From Fibrobacter succinogenes (GTDB lineage Bacteria > Fibrobacterota > Fibrobacteria > Fibrobacterales > Fibrobacteraceae), in the NCBI GenBank assembly GCA_902761355.1, contig CACWJY010000027.1, positions 1 through 52,895 of the forward strand: DNA of 52,895 nucleotides, in the 5' to 3' direction. A program made the translations under genes and the position numbers. Every line of letters begins with the position of its first letter. Position 1 is the first letter of the stretch. A model generated the notes under the pieces. It was not told the DNA's origin. It did not search any database and worked only from the letters and a program-made list of their open reading frames with translations. Positions 32,209-41,340 of the stretch are shown here, piece by piece.

Positions 32209-34308
32209 ATGGCCAAGAATAAGATTATTGATGCGGCTTATGACGATTCCCCAGTGGATGTTTCCACCGAAGTGAACTTCATCTGGAGTATCGCAAATAC
32301 CCTTCGTGGGCCGTATCAGAGCGACAAGTACAAAGACGTGATTATCCCGATGGTGATTATCCGTAGATTTGAGTGTGCTTTGGCCGCAACCAAGGATAAG
32401 GTTATCAAGCAGTTTAAGCAGAATAAGAACTATCCTTACAAGGCCATGTGCAAGATTTCTGGGTTCCAGTTCTACAACACCAGTGAATTTGACCTGACTG
32501 AACTGTTGAACGATTCCGAGAATATCGCTTCCAACTTCAAGAGTTACCTGAACGCATTCTCCCCGAATGTGCAAGAAATCATCATGAGCAATTCTGCTGG
32601 TCTTGACTTCGAGAAGCAGATTGACAAGATGGACAAGCATAACCGTCTTTTTGGTGTTGTCAAGAAGTTCTCCGAGCTGGATTTGAACCCAAAGACCATC
32701 GACAATATCAAGATGGGATACATCTTCGAAGACCTGATTCGTAGATTCTCAGAAAATGCCGAAGCTGGTGACCACTACACGGGTCGTGACATCATCAAGA
32801 CCATGGTGAACATCCTTTTGGCAGAAGGTTGTGACGATATTTTCGAGGAAGGCAAGGTCATTACCGCTTGCGACCAGGCATGCGGTACTGGTGGTATGTT
32901 GTCCACCACAGAGAACTTTATCAAGCGCTTCAACCCGTCTGCAAACGTTCGCCTCTTCGGCCAGGAAGTAAACCCTGAATCGTATGCTATCTGCTTGGCA
33001 GAAATGCTCATCAAGGGGCAGAATGCGGAGAACATTCGCTTGCAGGACACCATGAAGGCTGATTGCTTCCAAGATACCAAGATGCGCTTCATGGTCGAGA
33101 ATCCTCCCTTTGGTCAGCCATGGGGCGGTAAGGATGCCGCAGAAGGTGTGGAAGAGGCCGTAAACAAGGAAAAGAACAAGACCAACAGTCGTTGGGGTTC
33201 TGGCTATTTGCCTGGTACAGGGGACATGCAGTTGCTCTTTATCCAGTCCGCTGTGGACAAGATGGATGACACCTGTGGCCGAGCTGCGATTATCGAGAAC
33301 GGTTCCCCTTTGTTTACGGGAGGAACATCCAGTGGAGAATCCCAGATTAGGCGTTGGTTGCTTGAAAAGGACTTGATTGAAGCCATTATTGCATTGCCGA
33401 CAGACCTGTTCTACAACACGGGTATCGCCACTTACATTTGGGTCCTGTCCAAGAACAAGAGCAAGAAGCGTTGGGGCAAGATTCAGCTGATTGATGCAAG
33501 CGGAATTTGCCATCCTTTGCGTAAGAGTCTCGGCAACAAGCGTAACGAGATTACCCCAGAAGACCGTAAGAAGATTACAGAACTTTACGCAAACTTTGAG
33601 GAAAATGAACTTTGCCAGATTTATGACAACGAAGAGTTCATGTACAAGGAGTATGCTGTAAAGCAGCCTTTGCAGCGTAGCTATGCCATCAATGATGAGC
33701 GTATCGAGAACCTTGTTGTATCTGGCGCTTTGAGTTCCGTCTATGACGAAGCCAAGGTCAATGAACTTGAAAACTCCGAAGAGGAACTGTCTGCAAAGGA
33801 TGAGAAGACCCTTGAAAAGCTGAAGGCTGGCAAACCTGTCTATGATTCCATTTTCGAGACTCTGAATGCAAACAAGAGCAAGAAGAAGTACATGGAACCA
33901 AAGTCCTTTACTGCCGTGATTGAAGAATTGTTCCCGAATTTGGACAAGAAGCTACAGGGTAAGATTGTGGATGGCCTTTCCATGATGGATAAGGATGCCG
34001 AAATCCAGAAGGACAAGAAGGGAAATGTCCTGTGGGATAACGACACCAAGGACACTGAAATTGTCAAGTATTCCGAGAAGATTGAAGACTACATGGCAAG
34101 GGAAGTCTTGCCCCATATCCCTGATGCAGAGGCGTTCTTTGAAGAGGATTTGGGCGCCAAGAAGCCTGTTGTGAAGACTGGGGCCGAAATCCCGTTCACA
34201 AGGTATTTCTACAAGTACCAGCAACCCAAGGCAAGCAAGGAACTGGCAAAGGAATTTGTGGACCTTGACAAGTCTGTAAACAAGCGTATAGCAAAGCTGT
34301 TTGGGTAA
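32209..34308 (+). CDS. hsdM: Type I restriction-modification DNA methyltransferase subunit
   Basis: 699 aa, longer than the about 530 aa of E. coli HsdM. The N-terminal helical domain has FIWSIANTLRGPYQSDKYKDVIIPM. The SAM motif is DQACGTGGM (from Asp222), preceded by HYTGRDIIKTMVNILL, and the catalytic NPPF is at 298-301, indicating adenine-N6 methylation. The extra C-terminal length (about 500-699) is charged and helical (a split tail probably contacting HsdS/HsdR). It forms M2S with HsdS and R2M2S with HsdR. First gene of the plus-strand array; 12 bp separate it from hsdS. Confidence 0.95.
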   Translation: MAKNKIIDAAYDDSPVDVSTEVNFIWSIANTLRGPYQSDKYKDVIIPMVIIRRFECALAATKDKVIKQFKQNKNYPYKAMCKISGFQFYNTSEFDLTELLNDSENIASNFKSYLNAFSPNVQEIIMSNSAGLDFEKQIDKMDKHNRLFGVVKKFSELDLNPKTIDNIKMGYIFEDLIRRFSENAEAGDHYTGRDIIKTMVNILLAEGCDDIFEEGKVITACDQACGTGGMLSTTENFIKRFNPSANVRLFGQEVNPESYAICLAEMLIKGQNAENIRLQDTMKADCFQDTKMRFMVENPPFGQPWGGKDAAEGVEEAVNKEKNKTNSRWGSGYLPGTGDMQLLFIQSAVDKMDDTCGRAAIIENGSPLFTGGTSSGESQIRRWLLEKDLIEAIIALPTDLFYNTGIATYIWVLSKNKSKKRWGKIQLIDASGICHPLRKSLGNKRNEITPEDRKKITELYANFEENELCQIYDNEEFMYKEYAVKQPLQRSYAINDERIENLVVSGALSSVYDEAKVNELENSEEELSAKDEKTLEKLKAGKPVYDSIFETLNANKSKKKYMEPKSFTAVIEELFPNLDKKLQGKIVDGLSMMDKDAEIQKDKKGNVLWDNDTKDTEIVKYSEKIEDYMAREVLPHIPDAEAFFEEDLGAKKPVVKTGAEIPFTRYFYKYQQPKASKELAKEFVDLDKSVNKRIAKLFG

Positions 34309-34320
34309 GGTGGTTTTGCT

Positions 34321-35604
34321 ATGCGTAAGATGAAAGATAGTGGGATTGAGTGGATTGGTGAAATACCATGTAATTGGGATGTTTCTAAAATAAAATATCT
34401 TATAAAAAATCCTTTGCAGTATGGTGCTAGTGAGTCGGGCATTGATTACGATGAGAAATTGCCTCGGTATATACGTATTACAGACATAACAATGGATAAT
34501 GAGCTCAAGGAAGATGGAAAACTTTCATTAGACCTCGCAACAGCAAAGCCGTATTTACTTCAAGACGAAGATATATTATTTGCTCGTAGTGGTGCATCTG
34601 TGGGTAAAACCTTCTTTTATAGGAAAGAATTTGGCGTTTCAGCATTTGCGGGATACCTTATAAGAGCATCATTTGATAAAACGATTGCCTGTCCTAAGTT
34701 TGTTTTTTTCAATACATTGGGGCTTAATTACGAGAATTGGAAAAATCAATCCTTTTCACAAGCGACTATTCAGAATATTGGTGCAGATAAATATAATGAA
34801 TATGTTCTTCCGACTCCTCCGTTTGGTGAGCAGAAGAGGATTGCGGATTTTCTTGATGCAAAGTGCGCTGATATTGACCAAATCAGGGCTGATATTGAAA
34901 AGCAGATTGAAATCCTGACCGACTACAAGAAATCCGTCATTACCGAAGCTGTGACCAAGGGCCTTGACCCCAAGGCAAAAATGAAGGATTCTGGCATCAA
35001 GTGGATTGGTAAAATTCCTGAGCACTGGGATGTTCACCCACTTTACTACTATTTTGGCGAAAGAAAACACAAGAATGTTCTTGGTGAGGAAAAGAATCTT
35101 TTATCCATTAGTTATGGCAAAATCATCCGTAAAAATATTGATTCAAAGGAAGGCTTATTGCCAGAAAATTTCGATGGATACAATATCATTGAAAAAGATG
35201 ATATCGTAATGCGTTTAACCGATTTGCAGAATGACAAGAGAAGTTTGAGAACTGGTTTGGTTAAAGAACATGGGATTATTACATCTGCATACGTAACTCT
35301 AAAAGCAAAACGAGATTTGAGCGCAGTCTATTTCCATTATTTGTTACACTGCTATGATTTGCTTAAAGTTCTATACAATATGGGCAATGGTGTTCGCCAA
35401 GGATTGAATTTCTCAGAATTATCGAGAATGATGCTTATTGAACCATCTATTGTCGAACAAAAAGCTATTGCAGTTTTTCTCGATGAAAAATGTTCCGAGA
35501 TTGATGCTACCATTGCCGAAAAGCAAAAACAGCTTGAAACCCTTGAAGAATATAAGAAGTCCCTCATCTTCGAATATGTGACTGGCAAAAAGGAAGTTGT
35601 TTAG
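34321..35604 (+). CDS. hsdS: Type I restriction-modification specificity subunit
   Basis: 427 aa with two target-recognition domains and matching internal repeats. MKDSGIEWIGEIP opens TRD1 and MKDSGIKWIGKIPEHWDV opens TRD2 (about residue 221). Conserved helical spacers are GEQKRIADFLDAKCADIDQI and VEQKAIAVFLDEKCSEIDAT, each followed by a long coiled coil. The protein sets the bipartite recognition sequence, which cannot be read from sequence. It is more AT-rich than hsdM, as is common for exchanged specificity genes. Followed 27 bp later by a small unrelated gene. Confidence 0.95.
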   Translation: MRKMKDSGIEWIGEIPCNWDVSKIKYLIKNPLQYGASESGIDYDEKLPRYIRITDITMDNELKEDGKLSLDLATAKPYLLQDEDILFARSGASVGKTFFYRKEFGVSAFAGYLIRASFDKTIACPKFVFFNTLGLNYENWKNQSFSQATIQNIGADKYNEYVLPTPPFGEQKRIADFLDAKCADIDQIRADIEKQIEILTDYKKSVITEAVTKGLDPKAKMKDSGIKWIGKIPEHWDVHPLYYYFGERKHKNVLGEEKNLLSISYGKIIRKNIDSKEGLLPENFDGYNIIEKDDIVMRLTDLQNDKRSLRTGLVKEHGIITSAYVTLKAKRDLSAVYFHYLLHCYDLLKVLYNMGNGVRQGLNFSELSRMMLIEPSIVEQKAIAVFLDEKCSEIDATIAEKQKQLETLEEYKKSLIFEYVTGKKEVV

Positions 35605-35631
35605 TATCTCTACCAAAGGAAACATGCATTT

Positions 35632-36087
35632 ATGTCTTACAAAGATTGGAAAAAAAAGACGATTCCTGCAAATACAATATTTAGCCACGGAACCACATCA
35701 AAGGCTAATGTCAAAAGTATATTGACTAATGGAATCTTATCAGGTAAAACGGACCCGCATTTATGCTCGATGGGAGATGGCCTTTATGCGTATGAAGGTC
35801 AAGACCCCAATGCAATGCCAGATGAATCTGAATATATGATTGTTTTTAAGACAACGAGAGATTTAGATGGGTATCAAATACCTATGGAGGATTATAACCT
35901 TGAGGATGCTTCTACATCTCCTGTTGCTGATATTAATAAATATATAGCTAGTTCTGATTTTTATACGGCATGTAATGTTTATGTTTTTCATACCATTGCC
36001 AACAGTGGTATTGATTTCATAGGAGTTGTTGAATTAAATAATAATAATAAGGTTTATACAAAACAAAAGTTCTTACAGCTTCTTTAA
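35632..36087 (+). CDS. Small ADP-ribosyltransferase-like protein inserted between hsdS and hsdR
   Basis: 151 aa. FSHGTTSKANVKSILTNGIL (from about residue 17) resembles the first conserved segment of the ART/PARP fold (HGT, His19, then helix and NG-I). MGDGLYAYEGQDP (about 47-59) resembles the second, (F)GxGxYF, with Tyr52. A late FIGVVELNN could supply the Glu. The match is a pattern read by eye; RNA 2'-phosphotransferase or a non-enzymatic relative is possible. The gene is very AT-rich, 27 bp after hsdS and 29 bp before hsdR, so it is co-transcribed with the restriction genes. Accessory toxins embedded in type I operons (PrrC, Rlo proteins) are a known theme. Confidence 0.5.
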   Translation: MSYKDWKKKTIPANTIFSHGTTSKANVKSILTNGILSGKTDPHLCSMGDGLYAYEGQDPNAMPDESEYMIVFKTTRDLDGYQIPMEDYNLEDASTSPVADINKYIASSDFYTACNVYVFHTIANSGIDFIGVVELNNNNKVYTKQKFLQLL

Positions 36088-36116
36088 AAAGATTAAACAC
36101 TACTGGGATTAAGACA

Positions 36117-39104
36117 ATGCCAAAGTTTACCATCAACGAAAGATACGATTACCAGCGAGGCATCCTTAACTATCTTAAGGACTATAATGGCTATAGGGTA
36201 CGCTCCAACGCCAATTTCGACCGTAGGTACGCCATCGATGGTGAATTGCTGGTTGAGTTCCTTACGGCAACCCAGCCCAAGAAGGTTGAGGCTCTTCGCA
36301 AGATGTACAAGGGAGACTTTGAAGAAACCCTGTTCAACTATCTCAATCAGGAACTTAATCGTAAAGACGGTAGTTTGATTTCTACTCTGAAGCATGGCTT
36401 TGACATCGCCAACCAGCATCTGGACTTGATGTACACCAAGCCAGCTACCAGTTTCAATAAGGAACTGCTGGAAAATTACGGCAAGAACATCTTTTCCGTG
36501 GCAGAAGAAGTTTGGGCAAGTGATGACGAACGCATCGACCTGGTTATTTTCCTTAACGGCATTGCCATCATTTCCTTTGAATTGAAGTCTAATCCCCAGG
36601 GGCAGAACTATTCTGACGCAATCCACCAGTATCGCACCCAGAGGAACCCTAAGACAAGGCTATTCCAGTTCAAGTCTGGCACATTGGTAAATTTTGCAAT
36701 GGACCTGAATGAGGTCTATATGACCACCCGTCTGCAAGGGGAGACAACATCCTTCTTGCCGTTTAACATGGGTGATGGCAAGGGCGTTGATGCAGGCAAG
36801 GGAAATCCAGCCTGCACTGATGATTATCCAGTCCATTATATGTGGGAAGATATTCTCACTAAGGACACTTTGATAGACCTTATTTCCAGGTATATCTTCA
36901 TTGAAACTAAGGAAAAAGTTGATGAACTTACTGGAAAGAAGACTAAAACCGAGACTATCATATTCCCCAGATATCATCAACTGGATTGCCTTAGAAAATG
37001 CCTTGCCGATGTAAAGGAAAACAAGTCATCCTTTAACTATTTGATTCAGCATAGTGCTGGTAGCGGCAAAACGAATACCATTGCATGGCTATCTCATAGA
37101 CTATCCTCTTTGCATGATGCCGATGACAAGCAGATTTTCAGCAATGTTGTAGTCGTTACCGACCGTGTAGTGGTTGATAGACAGCTTCAGGCTGCAATCA
37201 GTGGCATTGAACATAAGTCAGGCCTGTTCAAGCCGATGAAGGATGATTGCACTTCTGATGACCTCCGTAGGGCATTGGAGGGTAATACCAAGATTATTGC
37301 TACGACCATTCAGAAATTCCCGTATATCGTCGATACGGTTGCCTCCCTGAAGGACAAGACCTTTGCAGTCATTATCGATGAAGCCCATTCATCGACAGCT
37401 GGTAAGAACATGGCTGCAATTACCAAGGCTTTGGGCAAGGGTAAAAAAGACGATGAAGAAGAAATCGATGTAGAAGACACCATTGTAGATGAAATCAAAC
37501 GCAATGGCAAGCAGGATAATGTCTCTTTCTTCGCCTTTACAGCAACACCTAAGCCAACCACATTGCAGCTGTTTGGCAGGTTGAACAAGGACGGTCATGG
37601 AGGCGCCTTCCATACCTATTCCATGAAGCAGGCCATCGAAGAAGGCTTCATCCTTGATGTCCTACAGAACTACATCACTTATAAGACTTTCTTCCAGATA
37701 AACAAGACCATTCAGGATGACCCTGAACTTGAAACAAAGAAGGCAAAACAGCAGATAGCCCGTACAGCTGAATTGCATGATACCAACATTGCCCAGCGTG
37801 TGGAAGTCATTGTGGAACATTTCCGCACCACGGTCATGTCTGAATTGGGTGGCACCGCCAAGGCCATGGTCATTACCGATTCCCGACAGGGGGCGGTTAA
37901 GTACCGCAAGGCAATGGAAGACTATCTGAATAAGAAGGGATATACAGACATTAAGGCTCTGGTGGCATTCTCTGGCAAGGTCAAGGTGGACGATGAAGAG
38001 TTTACCGAACCAAAGATGAATGGTTTTGCCGAAGAAAAGTTGCCCCAGATGTTCGACAAGGATGATTACAAGGTTCTTTTGGTGGCCAATAAATACCAAA
38101 CAGGTTTCGACCAGAAGAAACTCTGTGCCATGTATGTCCTTAAGAAGTTGCGGGGGGTAAACGCTGTTCAAACATTGTCCAGATTGAACCGCATTTGTAC
38201 CCCCTACAACAAGAGAACCTTCATTCTTGATTTCAAGAACGAATATGACGATATGAAGGCCGCTTTTGCTCCTTACTATACATCGACCTTCCTGGCTAAT
38301 TCCGTCAATCCTAGAGGCATTTACGAGCTGGAAAAGAAGATTGATGCCTACTGCATTATCGACTTTGATGACGTTGCCAAGTACAATGAATGGATGTACA
38401 AGGGCATGATGGACAAGAAGAAGACTGAAATCAATGCCTTGCTTGTACGTGCCCAGAAGTTTGTTGAAAAATACGAACTGGATGAACAGCTGGAATTTGC
38501 AGGCTTGCTCCGTAGCTTTGTCAGATTCTATGAGTTCATGCTTCAGGTGACTAATTTCCAGGATGTGGAACTGCACAAGAAGTATAACTTCATTGTAGCA
38601 TTGTTGTCTTATCTGGATATTAAACAGCCAGGAAACGGATTCTCCCTTAAGGACAAGATTAAGATTGATAATTTTGTCCAGAAGAAAGATGAAGTGCATG
38701 AGAAGCCGAATCTTGTCGCCAAGCCTTTCTTGAAGCTGCCCATTGCTGAAAAATTCGGCTTGACCGAGGATAAGAAACAAAGATTGTCTGAAATCATTGC
38801 AGATATCAATAGCAGAAACGGAACTGCCTTTGATACGGACGTTGCTGTAAAGGCAGCACTCCAGATACGTGACATCATGATGAAGAACGAAAATCTGAAG
38901 AAGAGTGCCGCATCCAATACGGAAAAGGATTTTGCATTCCCGTTCTATGACAATATTGATGACGCTTTGATTGAAGGCTTGGACCAAAACGAGTCCTTCT
39001 TCTCGCTCTTGCTCAATAATGCGGAAATCAAGAAGGAAGTCCTTGGCATTTTCATGGGTGAAATTTATAAGAGCCTTAGGAAACCAAGTGTGAATGGAAT
39101 TTAA
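36117..39104 (+). CDS. hsdR: Type I restriction enzyme endonuclease/translocase subunit
   Basis: 995 aa. The N-terminal nuclease has Asp141 in RIDLVIF and the ELK of FELKSNPQG (Glu155, Lys157), a PD-(D/E)XK core. The SF2 translocase has Walker A HSAGSGKT (312-319), DEAHSS, FAFTATPKP, and later NKYQTGFDQ and QTLSRLNR. The C-terminal helical region (about 780-995) contacts HsdM. It cuts unmethylated DNA after ATP-driven translocation. All motifs are intact, so the system looks functional. Confidence 0.95.
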   Translation: MPKFTINERYDYQRGILNYLKDYNGYRVRSNANFDRRYAIDGELLVEFLTATQPKKVEALRKMYKGDFEETLFNYLNQELNRKDGSLISTLKHGFDIANQHLDLMYTKPATSFNKELLENYGKNIFSVAEEVWASDDERIDLVIFLNGIAIISFELKSNPQGQNYSDAIHQYRTQRNPKTRLFQFKSGTLVNFAMDLNEVYMTTRLQGETTSFLPFNMGDGKGVDAGKGNPACTDDYPVHYMWEDILTKDTLIDLISRYIFIETKEKVDELTGKKTKTETIIFPRYHQLDCLRKCLADVKENKSSFNYLIQHSAGSGKTNTIAWLSHRLSSLHDADDKQIFSNVVVVTDRVVVDRQLQAAISGIEHKSGLFKPMKDDCTSDDLRRALEGNTKIIATTIQKFPYIVDTVASLKDKTFAVIIDEAHSSTAGKNMAAITKALGKGKKDDEEEIDVEDTIVDEIKRNGKQDNVSFFAFTATPKPTTLQLFGRLNKDGHGGAFHTYSMKQAIEEGFILDVLQNYITYKTFFQINKTIQDDPELETKKAKQQIARTAELHDTNIAQRVEVIVEHFRTTVMSELGGTAKAMVITDSRQGAVKYRKAMEDYLNKKGYTDIKALVAFSGKVKVDDEEFTEPKMNGFAEEKLPQMFDKDDYKVLLVANKYQTGFDQKKLCAMYVLKKLRGVNAVQTLSRLNRICTPYNKRTFILDFKNEYDDMKAAFAPYYTSTFLANSVNPRGIYELEKKIDAYCIIDFDDVAKYNEWMYKGMMDKKKTEINALLVRAQKFVEKYELDEQLEFAGLLRSFVRFYEFMLQVTNFQDVELHKKYNFIVALLSYLDIKQPGNGFSLKDKIKIDNFVQKKDEVHEKPNLVAKPFLKLPIAEKFGLTEDKKQRLSEIIADINSRNGTAFDTDVAVKAALQIRDIMMKNENLKKSAASNTEKDFAFPFYDNIDDALIEGLDQNESFFSLLLNNAEIKKEVLGIFMGEIYKSLRKPSVNGI

Positions 39105-39157
39105 CGGCATGCTGATGGCTGCTGATAACAAACCGATATATAACGCAGGGAAGACCA

Positions 39158-40081
39158 ATGAAGCAAATCAATAGAATAATGCTTGGAAAAGGTGGATGTT
39201 TTCTAGATGAATGTCTTGAAGGCGGTTTCATCGGTGCTGATTTTGAAATTACAGAAGACTTGTCCGATAATCTTCCTGAAGATTGGAGAGCTTTCAACAA
39301 GAAATACATTCCAGTGTGGATTGGAAAACATCCTGGTAAAAGTAATGTAAGTGCTGGTTTATCTTGCGGTAATCTTTGGACTATTTGCAAAGGCTTGCAA
39401 AAGGGTGATATAGTATTAACTCCAAATGGAAACAAGGAATACCATGTAGGTGAGATTGTTAGTGACTATTATTACGTAGAAGGCCAGCATTTACCTCATA
39501 GACGGAAAGTTAAGTGGCTGGACAAGAAATTGTCTAAACAAGATTTTTCTGAAGCTTTGGTTCATTCTTCGGGTTCTATTGGAACTTGCTGTGATATTTC
39601 TCAATATGCATCCGAAATCGAATCTCTTATAAACAAGGAAACTCCAACCAAAATTATTGCAACTTCAGATGATGTTGAAGACCCGTCTGAATTTGCCCTA
39701 GAATCGCATTTGGAAGATTTTTTGGTCAAGAACTGGGATAATCTTGACATTGGCAAAACGTACCACATATATCAAGAAGATGGTGATGCTACGGGAGAAC
39801 AGTACGAAACTCCCGTTGGCCGAATAGATATCCTTGCAGAAAGTAATGATAAAAAGACGCTTCTGGTATTGGAACTAAAAAAAGGTCGAACATCAGATGT
39901 TGTTGTTGGTCAGACTCTCCGATATATGGGTTATATTCAGGAGATGTCTCCCAATCAAAATGTAAAAGGTATTATTATCGGTTTGAATGCAGATGACAAA
40001 TTGAAATACGCTTTGAAAAAGGTTCCAGATATCGAGTTTTACCGATATCAAATCGATTTCAAGTTGATGAAAGATTGCTGA
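39158..40081 (+). CDS. PUA/EVE-like domain plus NucS-like PD-(D/E)XK nuclease
   Basis: 307 aa. The N-terminal half (about 1-150) has a PUA/EVE-like pattern (KGDIVLTPNGNKEYHVGEIVSDYYY, HRRKVKWLDK), the kind of fold that reads modified bases. The C-terminal half (about 175-307) resembles the NucS endonuclease core: ESHLEDFLVKNWDNL, then GRIDILA with Asp and LVLELKKG with the E-x-K, followed by VVGQTLRYMGYI. A modification-sensing nuclease of type IV character is plausible. It is 53 bp after hsdR and 23 bp before the PLD gene, the first gene of the four-gene cassette. Confidence 0.72.
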   Translation: MKQINRIMLGKGGCFLDECLEGGFIGADFEITEDLSDNLPEDWRAFNKKYIPVWIGKHPGKSNVSAGLSCGNLWTICKGLQKGDIVLTPNGNKEYHVGEIVSDYYYVEGQHLPHRRKVKWLDKKLSKQDFSEALVHSSGSIGTCCDISQYASEIESLINKETPTKIIATSDDVEDPSEFALESHLEDFLVKNWDNLDIGKTYHIYQEDGDATGEQYETPVGRIDILAESNDKKTLLVLELKKGRTSDVVVGQTLRYMGYIQEMSPNQNVKGIIIGLNADDKLKYALKKVPDIEFYRYQIDFKLMKDC

Positions 40082-40104
40082 TTTAAGGGATTTGGAATGG
40101 CAAA

Positions 40105-41301
40105 ATGGAAGTTCTGATTAGTCCAAGAAATAACCCGAAATTAAACGCCATATACGAAAAGGCGTTCAAAGAGGCAACGGAGCTGTATTTGGCAACAGCT
40201 TTTTTGACCAGTTGGAGTTGGAAATCTAAGGTCCAACTTAATGGCCGTTGTAAGAAATTCCTGGCAGTCATCGGGACTAGTTTTGGACTCACAAGGAAGA
40301 ATGCTTGCAGTGATTTCCTAAATTGGCTTCCATCTAAGCCCAATATGCATTTGAAAGCATATCCAGCTAAACCAGGAAGAACGTTTCATCCGAAAATGTT
40401 GGCTTGGAAGGATGCCGATGGTAAATGTTGGCTTTTGGTCGGTTCTTCCAATCTAACTAGCGGAGCAATGAATGAAAACGTAGAAATGAATACGTTTAGC
40501 GAAATAAAGGAAATGCAGTATAACGCCATTGTTAGCTGGATGACAAATTGTAGTAGCGAATCCCAGCCTATAACGAAACAATGGGTTGAAAACTACAAGG
40601 AAGCGGATTTAAAGAATTACAAATCAGTTAATATAGAAGAAGAACAAGAAGAAGTTTTTGATTTTAAGATTCCAAATCCAGACGATTACAAAGACGTTCT
40701 TGAATACCGAAGATGTCAATGTAAACATTTTGCTGAGCAAAAGGAATACATCTTGAACCTTCTAGAAGATTGCTCTTCTGGAAAGATGACTAATGAAAAG
40801 TTTTGGGAATCTTTCTGTGATATATGGAATAACCGTTCTGATGATAATAATCGTTTTAGATTTCAAGGAAGTGGTGTAGAACGTTCTTGTACATCTTCAA
40901 ATAATTGGTCGGAAATAACCACGGTTTTATTGGACATAATAAATAACCATAGTAACGATTCCATTGATGATATGGATGCCTTTGTTTCAAAATCCATTGA
41001 TTCTTTAAAGGAAAGTGGTAATAGGGCAAGAGGAGCATGGTTTTCCGAAATGTTATGCCAGTTTTTCCCAGAACGATATCCTGTTCACAATGACCCCGTA
41101 GATGAGTGGATTAGAGATATTGGCTGGAAACCGACATCGGGATTGAGTGAGGGACAAACCTATATTGAACTTGCAATTAGAATGAGGGATGTAGTCCGAC
41201 AAAACCGTTCATTTGTGAATAATATTGCGGAAATTGACCATGTTATATGGAAGATTTGCCACGATAAGAAAGAATTGACACAATCTATCGCTGATGCATA
41301 G
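40105..41301 (+). CDS. Phospholipase D-family (HKD-type) nuclease-like protein
   Basis: 398 aa. The N-terminal PLD fold has YLATAFLTSWSW, then FHPKMLAWKD (H95, K97) and LLVGSSNLTSGAMNENVE, a single HKD-type site as in PLD nucleases that act as dimers. The C-terminal half (about 190-398) is helical, with WRNRSDDNN-like polar stretches and AWFSEMLCQFFPERYPVHN. It lacks a helicase, which is encoded separately next. Short spacing to both neighbours (23 and 39 bp) supports co-expression. The likely role is nucleic-acid cleavage; lipid activity is unlikely in this setting. Confidence 0.72.
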   Translation: MEVLISPRNNPKLNAIYEKAFKEATELYLATAFLTSWSWKSKVQLNGRCKKFLAVIGTSFGLTRKNACSDFLNWLPSKPNMHLKAYPAKPGRTFHPKMLAWKDADGKCWLLVGSSNLTSGAMNENVEMNTFSEIKEMQYNAIVSWMTNCSSESQPITKQWVENYKEADLKNYKSVNIEEEQEEVFDFKIPNPDDYKDVLEYRRCQCKHFAEQKEYILNLLEDCSSGKMTNEKFWESFCDIWNNRSDDNNRFRFQGSGVERSCTSSNNWSEITTVLLDIINNHSNDSIDDMDAFVSKSIDSLKESGNRARGAWFSEMLCQFFPERYPVHNDPVDEWIRDIGWKPTSGLSEGQTYIELAIRMRDVVRQNRSFVNNIAEIDHVIWKICHDKKELTQSIADA

Positions 41302-41340
41302 ATTATATTGAATGGAAAACAGCCTATTTGGTAGCTCGTA

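Noticed and set aside
37662..39158. 498-codon minus-strand frame opposite hsdR
   Set aside because: Antisense shadow of the hsdR C-terminal region with no domain evidence.
40105..41301. Phospholipase acting on lipids
   Set aside because: No signal peptide, single HKD site, and location among nucleases favour a nuclease-type PLD protein.
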